Translations under genes and position numbers: made by a program
Part shown: piece after piece, positions 1 through 8,200 of the stretch
How positions within the stretch are numbered: the stretch's first letter is position 1
How the letters are laid out: the number at the start of each line of letters is the position of its first letter
Notes under the pieces: model-generated
Seen by the model: the letters and a program-made list of their open reading frames with translations, nothing else
Databases searched by the model: none
Told to the model about the DNA's origin: nothing
Origin: Clostridiales bacterium
Lineage (GTDB): Bacteria; Bacillota; Clostridia; Oscillospirales; CAG-272
Reading direction: 5' to 3'
Length of the DNA: 45,729 nt
NCBI GenBank assembly: GCA_012727435.1
Contig: JAAYHB010000022.1
Coordinates: forward strand, 1-45,729

Positions 1-635
1 GCATACATCATGTGCAGCATGTTTGTCGATATGTCTCCCGAGACAAAGAAGAGCTTGTCATTGATAGTCGCCTCGTCTATCAGGCTGTCGGGCCACCACG
101 GGGCTTCGAGATCCAGATATTCAAGTCCCAAGAGATTCTGCAGCATGCCTTTGACAGCAAGCGTGGCTGCGGTGCGCGAATATGTCCCGATAATCTGGTA
201 GGATTTATCGCCCGAGTTTATGACATTCTGCACCTTTGCCACAAAGTTGTTGATGTTATTTGTGTCTCCTCGTTCACCGATGAAGTTGAGCTTGCAAGAG
301 AGACGGGATTCGACGGTAATATTGCGGTTGAATATCGCGTCGTCCACCGGTTCGCCGGTTATGCCATCGACATAAAACTCGGTATGTTCGGAATCGGACC
401 AGTATAGGATATTGTAGGTCGCTCCTCCGAGGTCAAGGTCGGCCGGCAGGTTGTCGAGTATGTAACCGTTTGGATCGGTGGCAGCCTCTTCGCCGGTTGT
501 GGTGTCAATTGTTTGGCTGCTGTCGCTTTTTACTGGGGTTGTTTCATCGCCGTCCTCGCCCTGAGTACACGAGGCAGCGGCCAAAAGGATTGAGAAAAGG
601 AGCAGGCACAAAACTGTCCTTGAAATTGTTTTCAT
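1..635 (-). CDS. Sugar-binding lipoprotein of an ABC importer, 3' end beyond the window
   Basis: An open frame runs from ATG at 635 to the left edge without a stop, giving 211 residues of the N-terminal half. A GGAGGG Shine-Dalgarno lies 6 nt before the ATG. The N-terminus is a lipoprotein signal: two basic residues, a hydrophobic stretch, then a lipobox AAAS ahead of Cys23. An acidic Thr/Ser-rich linker of about 30 residues follows, then the start of a periplasmic-binding fold. The pattern GEPVDDAIFNRN and a later LEAPWWPDS are matched closely by the lipoprotein at 8201-9661 (GEVVNDAIYERN, LNAPWWYPQT), so the two are paralogues. The gene follows the FAD oxidoreductase by 15 nt and is probably co-transcribed with it. 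It should bind an extracellular carbohydrate or similar solute. The ligand cannot be read, and no permease gene is in view. Confidence 0.8.
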   Translation of the reverse strand, partial: MKTISRTVLCLLLFSILLAAASCTQGEDGDETTPVKSDSSQTIDTTTGEEAATDPNGYILDNLPADLDLGGATYNILYWSDSEHTEFYVDGITGEPVDDAIFNRNITVESRLSCKLNFIGERGDTNNINNFVAKVQNVINSGDKSYQIIGTYSRTAATLAVKGMLQNLLGLEYLDLEAPWWPDSLIDEATINDKLFFVSGDISTNMLHMMY

Positions 636-650
636 ATAATCCCTCCGGAT

Positions 651-1928
651 TTATATTAATGCACCATGATTCTTGAGCTTTTCCTGAAGCTCGGGGACCG
701 GGACATCAATCATTCTGAGTCCTTTCTCGACGGCAATTGCGGCAGCCTCGCCGGCGGCCTCGCCTATGCAGGTGGTTATCGGCATGATCCTTATTGCCGC
801 GTGGGCTTCGTGCGTGGCCGAAATCGGCCTTCCGGCAACTATGAGATTGTCAATTCCGACAGGTACCAGGGAGCGGTAGGGTATAGTGTAGTAATCGTTG
901 TCGGGTATGCGCTTGACAATAATATTGCCGCCGCGCGGGTTGTGAATGTCCACGCAGTAAACGCCGCGGGCAATGCTGTCGGGGAACTTGCGTGTGCCGA
1001 GTATGTCGTCGGCAGTAAGCTGGTAATGCCCGATGATGCGTCGGCTCTCACGCACACCGACCTCGACCGCGGTTTGCAGAAGCTGGGCGTTTTCCATGCC
1101 GCTGACCCTCTCGCGCATGAACTCAAGCAGTTCGTACACCTGCTCGCGGCCCTCGCGCTCGGCATTTGACATGGCATAGACATCAAGCGGGTCGGTATTG
1201 AGTATCCGGGTGGCGTTGAAGTGGGCGACACCTTCGAGCGGCAGGCGGAAAATCAGCAGTTTGTCGCAGGGATTTCTGAAATTCCGGGTTTTCTTCTCGG
1301 CCTGCCATGCCGCTCTGGCATCGCTGACATTGAATTTTTTCCAGTCGACGTTACCGAAACGGCAGAAAAGTGTCATGGCCTGGCAGAGCCCGTCCTCCTC
1401 CCGCCCCTTGTGGTAGCCAAGCCCGGCAAAAGCGGTCAGGTCGGCGTTGCCGGTGGCGTCGATATACGTTTTGGCATATAAGCGGGTGTTGCCGCTGACA
1501 GACGAGGCGGTGACATACTTAATGCGCCCGCCTTCGGTCTCAACGCCTGTCAGCAGCGAGTGGAAAAGCACGCAAACCCCCGCTTCGCCTGTCATCCGGT
1601 CGAGCACGAGCTTGAGCTTTTCCTCCTCAAAGTGTCGTGGCCGGGCGCTGGTGCAGCCGCCGATTGCATATAGCTTCTCGAGCATTTCGGCAAACAGCCC
1701 GGCGTTGGCGAGCCGTCCGCTGTTTGATTCGGTATACTGGCAGAAGGGGTTGACCAGCCCCGAGGTAGCCATTCCCCCGAGACACCCGTATTTTTCTATG
1801 ATGACTGCCTTCATGCCGCACCTTGCCGCGGCGACCGCTGCCATTGTTCCGGCCAGCCCGCCGCCTGCGACCAGAACGTCAATATCCGACACAGCTTCGG
1901 GGTTTTTGTGGTAATAGACAGCTTCCAT
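651..1928 (-). CDS. FAD-dependent oxidoreductase (FAD_oxidored / PF12831 type)
   Basis: The product is 425 residues. The N-terminal dinucleotide-binding motif GGGLAG is at residues 22-27, followed by an acidic residue at the end of the second strand (VIIEK) and the conserved GCLGGMATSG, as in FAD-dependent proteins annotated FAD_oxidored. A second conserved block near the C-terminus (LIVAGRPISATHEAHAAIR) fits the flavin-contacting region of the same family. The frame is open 38 codons further upstream, but ATG at 1928 is preferred: it has a GGGAGA ribosome binding site, and the extension would run through the promoter of the divergent regulator. The gene sits upstream of a sugar-binding lipoprotein and divergent from an AraC regulator, a layout usual for carbohydrate utilisation loci. 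The substrate is unknown. Confidence 0.85.
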   Translation of the reverse strand: MEAVYYHKNPEAVSDIDVLVAGGGLAGTMAAVAAARCGMKAVIIEKYGCLGGMATSGLVNPFCQYTESNSGRLANAGLFAEMLEKLYAIGGCTSARPRHFEEEKLKLVLDRMTGEAGVCVLFHSLLTGVETEGGRIKYVTASSVSGNTRLYAKTYIDATGNADLTAFAGLGYHKGREEDGLCQAMTLFCRFGNVDWKKFNVSDARAAWQAEKKTRNFRNPCDKLLIFRLPLEGVAHFNATRILNTDPLDVYAMSNAEREGREQVYELLEFMRERVSGMENAQLLQTAVEVGVRESRRIIGHYQLTADDILGTRKFPDSIARGVYCVDIHNPRGGNIIVKRIPDNDYYTIPYRSLVPVGIDNLIVAGRPISATHEAHAAIRIMPITTCIGEAAGEAAAIAVEKGLRMIDVPVPELQEKLKNHGALI

Positions 1929-1949
1929 CCAAATATCTCCCGTGGGCAC

Positions 1950-1978
1950 TTGATCAAATATACCCAGTGTGATACAAT
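1950..1978 (+). promoter_or_regulatory. Sigma-A promoter of the AraC regulator
   Basis: TTGATC (1950-1955), a 17-nt spacer and TACAAT (1973-1978) point to the regulator gene at 2061, leaving a leader of about 75 nt. The -35 is part of the palindrome TTGATCAA. The divergent operon's promoter must lie in the same 132-nt gap, but I could not assign it. Confidence 0.55.
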
Positions 1979-2060
1979 TACAGTATATCCCTGTTATTAC
2001 ATCGAGTCTTGCAATAACCGAAGTACAAATTGTAAAAATCAAATATTCCGGGGTGCGGCG

Positions 2061-2942
2061 ATGGAGAACATAAGCTCAAAGGAGATAACTCCTTTTTTGC
2101 TCTCAATATGTGTCAGGACCTTCCAGAATAAAAGGGCATGGCGGAGCAAAAAATTCACATACACTTACCGGATAATGTATGTCACCGAGGGAGCGGTCAA
2201 GCTGAAGACAGAAGATACCGAGCTGATTTGCAGAGCCGGCAGCCTCCTTTTTCTGCCCCCGGAGTTGATTTACACCACCCTGCTCGATAGTCCCACCGTC
2301 AGGCTCTATCACCTGTTCTACGACCTCTGTCTCCCGCGCGACTGGTCCGAGGCAGCGACATTTCCGCCCGGAGGAGTGTTTCTGACCGGACTTGACGTGA
2401 AGGTCAGCGCGCACCCTTATGTTTGTGACATGGAATTCTTAAACAGGCCGACGGTGATATCGACATTCAGGCATGCCTCCGATAGGTTTGAGCGAATGCT
2501 CCGCGAATACACTGAAAACCGTCCGTATTGCCGTCTGAAGCTCAACGCCATGCTCGGCGAGCTTCTGGCCGAGGTCGCGCGGGCACAGGACAGCATTACA
2601 AAAACAAGTCATGCTCAAAACCCGGTTTCAAAGCCGATAATTGAGTACATCAGGCAAAACTATACTGGAAAAATCACATGTCGGAGCATCGGGGAGAGGT
2701 TTCACTATCATCCGAACTATGTTTCATATCTGGTAAAGCAAGCGACCGGCATGACTGTACGGGAGTACATTACCTCGCTTCGCGTGGCCGAGGTGTCGCG
2801 ACTGCTCGACGAGACCGACATGAGCATCACCGAAATCGCCCAAAGTCTCGGATTTTATGATAGCAGCCATCTGTGCAACGTATATTACAAAACAACCGGC
2901 TGCACGCCGAGAGGCCGTCGGCACTATTCGGTAAATATTTGA
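2061..2942 (+). CDS. AraC-family transcriptional regulator
   Basis: The product is 293 residues. Residues about 20-100 form a cupin-like sensor domain (TEGAVKLKTED, then LLFLPPELIY). The C-terminal 100 residues hold two helix-turn-helix units of the HTH_18 type: first CRSIGERFHYHPNYVSYLVKQ, then MSITEIAQSLGFYDSSHLCN, with the familiar linker ATGMTVREYI between them. ATG at 2061 is chosen because it begins the sensor domain and lies downstream of the promoter at 1950-1978; upstream in-frame codons would overlap that promoter. The gene is divergent from the FAD oxidoreductase/sugar-binding lipoprotein operon, so it probably controls that operon in response to a sugar. The effector is unknown. 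Confidence 0.88.
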   Translation: MENISSKEITPFLLSICVRTFQNKRAWRSKKFTYTYRIMYVTEGAVKLKTEDTELICRAGSLLFLPPELIYTTLLDSPTVRLYHLFYDLCLPRDWSEAATFPPGGVFLTGLDVKVSAHPYVCDMEFLNRPTVISTFRHASDRFERMLREYTENRPYCRLKLNAMLGELLAEVARAQDSITKTSHAQNPVSKPIIEYIRQNYTGKITCRSIGERFHYHPNYVSYLVKQATGMTVREYITSLRVAEVSRLLDETDMSITEIAQSLGFYDSSHLCNVYYKTTGCTPRGRRHYSVNI

Positions 2943-2979
2943 TAAGACAGAAAATTGCCATTTTCGGTAAGCAAAATAA

Positions 2980-3022
2980 AAAATAAAAAAGCACCACTTT
3001 AAAAAGCGTGGTGCATCTTTTA
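2980..3022. terminator. Bidirectional intrinsic terminator
   Basis: GCACCAC (2991-2997) pairs with GTGGTGC (3008-3014). On the plus strand ATCTTTT follows. On the minus strand the hairpin is followed by a long T-rich run (complement of the A-rich 2975-2990). It lies between the convergent AraC and LRR/MBL genes and can serve both. Confidence 0.8.
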
Positions 3023-3045
3023 TGGTCAAAAAGGTGAAAACCGCC

Positions 3046-4461
3046 TTAAAATTCGGTTTCAACCTGATAATCGGCGTCCCGGCCCATTGAAATGACCGTG
3101 AGCCCGTAATCCGACACTTTGTAATGCCTGATATTCTTTTCGGCCAGTTTCTCGGAAAAAAGGGTCCATAAAATATCATCGCAGGTTGACAGTAGAATTT
3201 TCGGATTGACCGTGTCTAACCACAAATCCGAGTTTGAGGTAAAGCAGCCGTGGTGGTTTGTCTTGGCGACATCCGCGGCAAGTTGCGTGCCGTATTTCTC
3301 AACCAGCATAGCCTCGCGGTCGGCATACAGGTCGCCGCCGGTCAGGAATGTGGAGTTGCCGTATGTAAATTTCATGAGCAGGGAAGTGTTGTTTACCGTA
3401 CCCTCGCTAAGACTATCAGGGTGCATATCACCGTCAAAAGGATTGAAAACCTCGATTTTGACACCGCCGACGTCAAGCCTGTGTCCTGCCCGCACGTCTC
3501 TTTGCAGCTTCGTCCCGTGCTCCGAGAGATAAGCGGCAAGCTGCTTTTCCGTATCTTTCTTGCCCTCGTATCCGGTGTAAAAATATGTATCGATATGCCC
3601 CGACATGGTTTCAAAAAGGTATTGTGCGATCCGCATTGCATTTCCTATGTGGTCGGCGTGCGGGTGTGTGAGCACGAAATAGTCAAGGTGCTGCAGGCCG
3701 GTTCCTGACACAAACTGCATGACCCGCTCACCACAGTACGATACTCCCGAGTCAACCATCATGGTTTTACCGTCGGGGAAGAGTATGAGCAGGCAGTCGC
3801 CCGATTTCCCGGCAACATTATCAACCGTCAGGTCAGGAGCTATTACATATAACCTGCTGTCGCCTCCGGCTTTAATGATTGAATTTATTATGGCGAGCAT
3901 GTCGTCATTCCGGAGGGTGGTTTCTCTGAAGATGAATTCGGCGGAAAGCAGCGGTTTGTTGCTAAGCGAGGATCTGCTGACCCGCACCTGCTTCTCCCAT
4001 TGCACCGGGGTGCCGGCATAATATACCCGCGTCAGATTGTCGGAAGCCTTGAAAGCTTTAAAATCAATTGCCCTGAGCGTGGAGGGAAGCGAGACCGACT
4101 TAAGTGAGGTGCACTTTTCAAGGGATTTCGGACCTATAATCCGCAGCCCCTCGGGCAGAGCCAAAGATTCAAGGGCAACACATGCCGCAAAGGCAAAGCA
4201 GCCGAGCATTGTTACGCCCGGCGGCAATTCTACCGAAGTCAGAGAGACGAAGTGGCTGAACGCATAATCTCCGATAGTTGTGACGCCGGGGTTGACTACA
4301 ACTTTAATAACCCTGTCCCGATAGCCGGCATAAGGTACCTCTGCTCTTGAGCCATAGTCGGCCATAGGACCTTTGCCCTCAATTACCAGAATCAAATCGT
4401 TTGTGTCCTCAAAAACCCTCCAGCCGACATTCTGACCGCAGGTACCCGACGCAATTTCCAT
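3046..4461 (-). CDS. BspA-type leucine-rich repeat / metallo-beta-lactamase fusion
   Basis: The product is 471 residues in two parts. Residues about 10-180 hold a bacterial LRR_5 (BspA-like) segment: a lead-in ending GKGPMADYGS and then repeats of the type VTTIGDYAFSHFVSLTSV. Residues about 210-471 are a metallo-beta-lactamase fold resembling the C-terminal domain of ComEC: a TMMVDSG strand, the metal motif HPHADH at 266-271, FLTGGD, and NHHGCFTSNS. No signal peptide or membrane segment is seen, so it is probably cytoplasmic or exported by another route. ATG at 4461 has a near-perfect AGAGGAGG site, so the longer frame is not used. The substrate is unknown. Stand-alone ComEC-like hydrolases are usually called MBL-fold hydrolases, and the LRR part could bind a protein or surface partner. 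Confidence 0.8.
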   Translation of the reverse strand: MEIASGTCGQNVGWRVFEDTNDLILVIEGKGPMADYGSRAEVPYAGYRDRVIKVVVNPGVTTIGDYAFSHFVSLTSVELPPGVTMLGCFAFAACVALESLALPEGLRIIGPKSLEKCTSLKSVSLPSTLRAIDFKAFKASDNLTRVYYAGTPVQWEKQVRVSRSSLSNKPLLSAEFIFRETTLRNDDMLAIINSIIKAGGDSRLYVIAPDLTVDNVAGKSGDCLLILFPDGKTMMVDSGVSYCGERVMQFVSGTGLQHLDYFVLTHPHADHIGNAMRIAQYLFETMSGHIDTYFYTGYEGKKDTEKQLAAYLSEHGTKLQRDVRAGHRLDVGGVKIEVFNPFDGDMHPDSLSEGTVNNTSLLMKFTYGNSTFLTGGDLYADREAMLVEKYGTQLAADVAKTNHHGCFTSNSDLWLDTVNPKILLSTCDDILWTLFSEKLAEKNIRHYKVSDYGLTVISMGRDADYQVETEF

Positions 4462-4526
4462 GAAAAAACCTCCTCTGACCGGTGATGGCGTACATAATAA
4501 AACTGTGTTATTTTCGTTATATTGAA

Positions 4527-4555
4527 ATAATATCATAAACGGGCCGGAATTGCAA
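4527..4555 (-). promoter_or_regulatory. Sigma-A promoter of the LRR/MBL gene
   Basis: On the minus strand, TTGCAA (4555-4550), a 17-nt spacer and TATTAT (4532-4527) lie about 60 nt upstream of the AGGAGG ribosome binding site of the LRR/MBL gene. Confidence 0.5.
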
Positions 4556-4580
4556 TAAATTTTACAAACCGGCCTTTTTT
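4542..4580 (+). terminator. Terminator-like hairpin in the divergent intergenic region
   Basis: GGCCGG (4542-4547) and CCGGCC (4569-4574) flank a 21-nt loop and are followed by TTTTTT. No plus-strand gene ends just upstream. It either stops read-through toward the serpin gene or is part of its control. TTTACA (4561-4566) with TATATA 18 nt later is a possible serpin promoter overlapping its right arm. Confidence 0.45.
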
Positions 4581-4660
4581 GTGATATATAATAATTGTGA
4601 CCGCGGAACATATTCTGGAAGCGCACGTCTGTAATATCAGCTACACATAAAGGAGAGTAA

Positions 4661-5923
4661 ATGATGAAGCCCACAAAGTTACTGACACGGCTTTTGTCCT
4701 GCCTTTTGGTTTTCTCTGCGCTTGCCGCAAGTCTTGCCTCCTGTGCCTTAAAAATCAGCGCGCAGGACCTGATGGAAGGCATCAATCCCCGCGGTGTTGA
4801 AGGAAGGTCGCCGGGCGAGGAGTTTTATCTCCACTCGGCACAGCTGGCTGTCAATCTCTTCAAGAAAACCACAGACGAAAACAAAAACTCGCTCATCTCA
4901 CCGCTGTCGGTTGTTTTGGCGCTGGCAATGACGGCAAACGGCGCCGATACCGGGACGCTCGAGCAGATGCAGGCATACCTTGCGGGCAATATCCCCCTGT
5001 CGGAATTCAACGAATACCTGTATTACTACTACACGCACCTGCCGAGCACCGAAAAATCAAAGCTGGGCATTGCAAACTCGATTTGGTTCCGCGACGACGA
5101 GAACCGTCTGACAGTCAATAAGGAATTTCTGCAGACCAACGCCGATTACTACAAAGCTTCGATATATAAATCCGACTTTGGGAATAGGACACTTGAAGAC
5201 ATCAATAAATGGGTCAAAGACAGAACAGACGGCATGATCGAAAAGATACTCGACAGGATAGACGAGGACACCGTCATGTACCTGATAAACGCCATAGTCT
5301 TTGATGCCAGATGGCAGAAGGTATATAACAAAAATGACATTTCAAGCGGCCAGTTCACCGACGTATCCGGTCAAGTGCAGACCGTGAATTTTATGTATTC
5401 GGAGGAAGGCTTGTATCTTGACGACGGCAAAGCCACCGGGTTTATCAAGCCGTATGAGAACGGCTATTCGTTTGTGGCCCTGTTGCCAAATGAGGGCATA
5501 TCAATTGCCGATTATATCAATTCGCTGACCGGCGAGGGGTTTCTCGACACTGTAAAAAATGCAGAGCACACGCTTGTCAGCGCAGGTCTGCCGAAATTCA
5601 GCTATGACTATACCGTGCAAATGAATGAAGCACTGAAGGAGCTGGGCATACCGAAGGCATTTTCGGCAGACGAAGCCGACTTTACAAGGCTCGGCAGGTC
5701 GACAAGGGGCAATATTTATATCGGCGAGGTGCTCCATAAAACCTTTATCTCGGTCGATGAGCTGGGAACCAAGGCCGGCGCGGTCACAAAGGTCGAAATG
5801 AAGGATGAAGCCTACATTGAAACCAAAATTGTAAAGCTCGACAGGCCCTTTGTTTACGCGATAATCGACGATTCCACGGGGATGCCGGTGTTTATCGGAG
5901 CGGTCATGAGTATTAGTAATTAG
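4661..5923 (+). CDS. Serpin (serine/cysteine protease inhibitor) lipoprotein
   Basis: The product is 420 residues. A lipoprotein signal ends at the lipobox LAS before Cys28, so the inhibitor should be anchored outside the cell. The serpin fold follows over its full length: NSLISPLSVVLALAMTANGA (helix B region), NAIVFDARW (strand 3A), and the reactive-loop hinge DELGTKAGAVT, which keeps the P17 Glu, P15 Gly, P14 Thr and small P12-P9 residues needed for loop insertion. LDRPFVYAIIDDSTG and FIGAV close the fold. An inhibitory serpin traps proteases by loop cleavage. Counting from the hinge puts P1 at Glu, while counting back from DRPF puts it at Tyr two residues on, so the target protease cannot be fixed. 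Start ATG at 4661 follows AAGGAG. The gene appears monocistronic. Gut bacterial serpins are thought to act against host or competitor proteases; that is inference here. Confidence 0.93.
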   Translation: MMKPTKLLTRLLSCLLVFSALAASLASCALKISAQDLMEGINPRGVEGRSPGEEFYLHSAQLAVNLFKKTTDENKNSLISPLSVVLALAMTANGADTGTLEQMQAYLAGNIPLSEFNEYLYYYYTHLPSTEKSKLGIANSIWFRDDENRLTVNKEFLQTNADYYKASIYKSDFGNRTLEDINKWVKDRTDGMIEKILDRIDEDTVMYLINAIVFDARWQKVYNKNDISSGQFTDVSGQVQTVNFMYSEEGLYLDDGKATGFIKPYENGYSFVALLPNEGISIADYINSLTGEGFLDTVKNAEHTLVSAGLPKFSYDYTVQMNEALKELGIPKAFSADEADFTRLGRSTRGNIYIGEVLHKTFISVDELGTKAGAVTKVEMKDEAYIETKIVKLDRPFVYAIIDDSTGMPVFIGAVMSISN

Positions 5924-6011
5924 ACGACATTAGTGGAAGCGCGGATGCGGAAAACGATACGCACCGGCTTGGACACCATGCAATAAAAATTTTTCGAGAA
6001 AAGCAATAATA

Positions 6012-6047
6012 ACAAGGCTGCCTCATCATGTGGCGGCCTTGTTTTTA
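6012..6047 (+). terminator. Intrinsic terminator after the serpin gene
   Basis: ACAAGGCTGCC (6012-6022) pairs with GGCGGCCTTGT (6032-6042), an 11-bp stem with one G-T pair and a 9-nt loop, followed by a T run. Confidence 0.85.
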
Positions 6048-6055
6048 ATTTATCA

Positions 6056-6084
6056 TTGACACAGCGGATATTTTAGGGTAATAT
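6056..6084 (+). promoter_or_regulatory. Promoter of the dehydrogenase transcript
   Basis: TTGACA (6056-6061), a 17-nt spacer and TAATAT (6079-6084) give a strong sigma-A promoter. The next plus-strand start codon is at 6437, so the transcript would carry a leader of about 345 nt. Confidence 0.65.
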
Positions 6085-6090
6085 GTATTC

Positions 6091-6436
6091 AGATACAGAA
6101 ATTCATCAAAGTTCCCCGATTGGTTACATTTTGGCATGGTGTCAGCAAATATCCTGAGCTTAAGGGAGCAGGCGTCTCGACGAAATATTTTAGAAATATA
6201 ACTATAATGTTGTAAAAACAACATACAAAGCGGCCCTCGGGTGGTAAAATTCAGTCGAAAGCTAAGAAAACGGGGGTGGACGGAATGTGAAAGGCAATAT
6301 AAAAGGCAATATAATAGAAAACACAGACACAAGGCTATTCCTTACTCCTGCCAAAACATGGCCGGCCGGATTTTAGGGCAGCTGAAAGAAAGTTGGGTTA
6401 TCTAAAAATACTAATATAAAAAAGGGGGACTGTGAC
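6091..6436 (+). other. Long untranslated leader before the dehydrogenase gene, content unknown
   Basis: No gene with a ribosome binding site is seen here; the minus-strand frame at 6045-6332 has neither start signal nor recognisable protein. The stretch holds a small hairpin (ATGTTGT 6207-6213 with ACAACAT 6218-6224) and a tandem duplication of AAAGGCAATATA near 6291-6313. I do not recognise a known riboswitch. Confidence 0.4.
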
Positions 6437-7195
<759 letters not shown>

Positions 7196-7246
7196 GCGCC
7201 CGAATGCCCCCAGTGACTTGACCGGACAATACAACTGAATAGTCAG

Positions 7247-7297
7247 AGCCCGTGGCTTTATCAAAACTCCGTCCGGGAGCCGATAAAACCACGGGCT
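7247..7297. repeat. Long nested inverted repeat after the dehydrogenase gene
   Basis: AGCCCGTGGCTTTATC (7247-7262) and GATAAAACCACGGGCT (7282-7297) pair over 16 positions with one mismatch. An inner CTCC/GGAG stem fills the loop. There is no T run on either strand, so it is an unusual terminator or an RNA-stabilising or protein-binding palindrome. Confidence 0.6.
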
Positions 7298-7321
7298 TAC
7301 TGTACGCGAAAAAAGGCCGGG

Positions 7322-7350
7322 TTGACACTTCCTTGTTCCTATGATATAAT
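7322..7350 (+). promoter_or_regulatory. Consensus sigma-A promoter of the histidine phosphatase gene
   Basis: TTGACA (7322-7327), a 17-nt spacer and TATAAT (7345-7350) match the consensus at every position. Transcription should start near 7357. This rules out the upstream TTG at 7351 as the start codon and supports ATG at 7381. Confidence 0.85.
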
Positions 7351-7380
7351 TTGTCGAGAAAAAAGTGCGAGGTTTTTCCG

Positions 7381-8097
7381 ATGCTTTTTTATTACATACG
7401 TCATGCAGACCCAATTTATCAACCAGACAGCATAACACCGCTCGGGGCAAGGCAGGCAGAAGCTCTGGCAAAGAGGCTCGCACTTTTCGGTCTGGACAAA
7501 ATTTATGTGTCAACTTCAAACAGGGCAATCCAAACCGCGCAGCCGACATGCGAGCTTTTGAAAATTGTTCCCGAGCTTTTGGATTTCTGCAACGAATCGT
7601 ATGCCTTCAATGAGTTTTCGATTATTGACGAGCAGGGGAAGAAGCGCTGGATTTTTGAGGACGCAAGATACAGGCGGCTGCTGGCTTCGGCTGAGGTGAG
7701 GCAGCTCGGCGACAAATGGTACATGCACCCCGTCTTTGGAGAAGAAAAATTCAGGTCAGGCATCGAGAGGATACACCGCGAAGCGGATCGGTTTCTTTTA
7801 TCGTTGGGCTATGAGCATGATATAAATGAGAGTGTCTACAAGGTTGTAAGACCTAATAATGACCGCGTAGCACTTTTCGCCCACGCGGGCTTCGGAATCT
7901 TGTTTCTGAGCTACGTACTTGATATTTCCTTCCCCGAATTTTCAATTCATTTCGATATGTGCCACACCGGCATGACCGTTATTGAATTTGCCGAGGTCGA
8001 GGGCTATGCAATCCCGAAGGTGAAGGTATGGTCGGATGACGCGCATCTCTACCGTGAGGGCCTTCCGCTGAACTACAACAACCGGCTGAGGTTCTGA
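7381..8097 (+). CDS. Histidine phosphatase (phosphoglycerate mutase-like) family protein
   Basis: The product is 238 residues. The catalytic RHA motif comes right at the N-terminus (YYIRHADP, Arg7-His8), where His8 would be phosphorylated. SNRAIQTAQPT supplies the second conserved Arg, and ALFAHAGFG the second catalytic His, as in branch-1 histidine phosphatases. GAG-G at 7369-7372, 8 nt before ATG 7381, sets the start. The family includes phosphoglycerate mutases, cobalamin and sugar-phosphate phosphatases and many of unknown substrate. The region between the motifs is not diagnostic, so no specific role is given. It is monocistronic, with its own consensus promoter and terminator. Confidence 0.85.
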   Translation: MLFYYIRHADPIYQPDSITPLGARQAEALAKRLALFGLDKIYVSTSNRAIQTAQPTCELLKIVPELLDFCNESYAFNEFSIIDEQGKKRWIFEDARYRRLLASAEVRQLGDKWYMHPVFGEEKFRSGIERIHREADRFLLSLGYEHDINESVYKVVRPNNDRVALFAHAGFGILFLSYVLDISFPEFSIHFDMCHTGMTVIEFAEVEGYAIPKVKVWSDDAHLYREGLPLNYNNRLRF

Positions 8098-8130
8098 TGA
8101 GGCGACAGGATGCTCGCTGAGCGAAATATA

Positions 8131-8170
8131 AACAGCCCGGACGGCTTTGCCCCCCAGGCTGTTTTGTTTT
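8131..8170. terminator. Terminator between convergent genes
   Basis: AACAGCC (8131-8137) pairs with GGCTGTT (8157-8163), followed by TTGTTTT on the plus strand. On the minus strand the hairpin is followed by TTATATTT, so it may also serve the broken lipoprotein gene. Confidence 0.6.
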
Positions 8171-8200
8171 ATGTATGCTTTGCGTATACAGAGCCGCAGA

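Noticed and set aside
1950-2061. Start of the FAD oxidoreductase at 2042 and of the AraC gene at 1908
   Set aside because: Both would read through the shared promoter region, and both have better internal starts that begin at the known domain edges.
6045-6332. A 95-residue minus-strand open frame in the leader region
   Set aside because: It has no Shine-Dalgarno or family resemblance and lies over the promoter and terminator of plus-strand genes.
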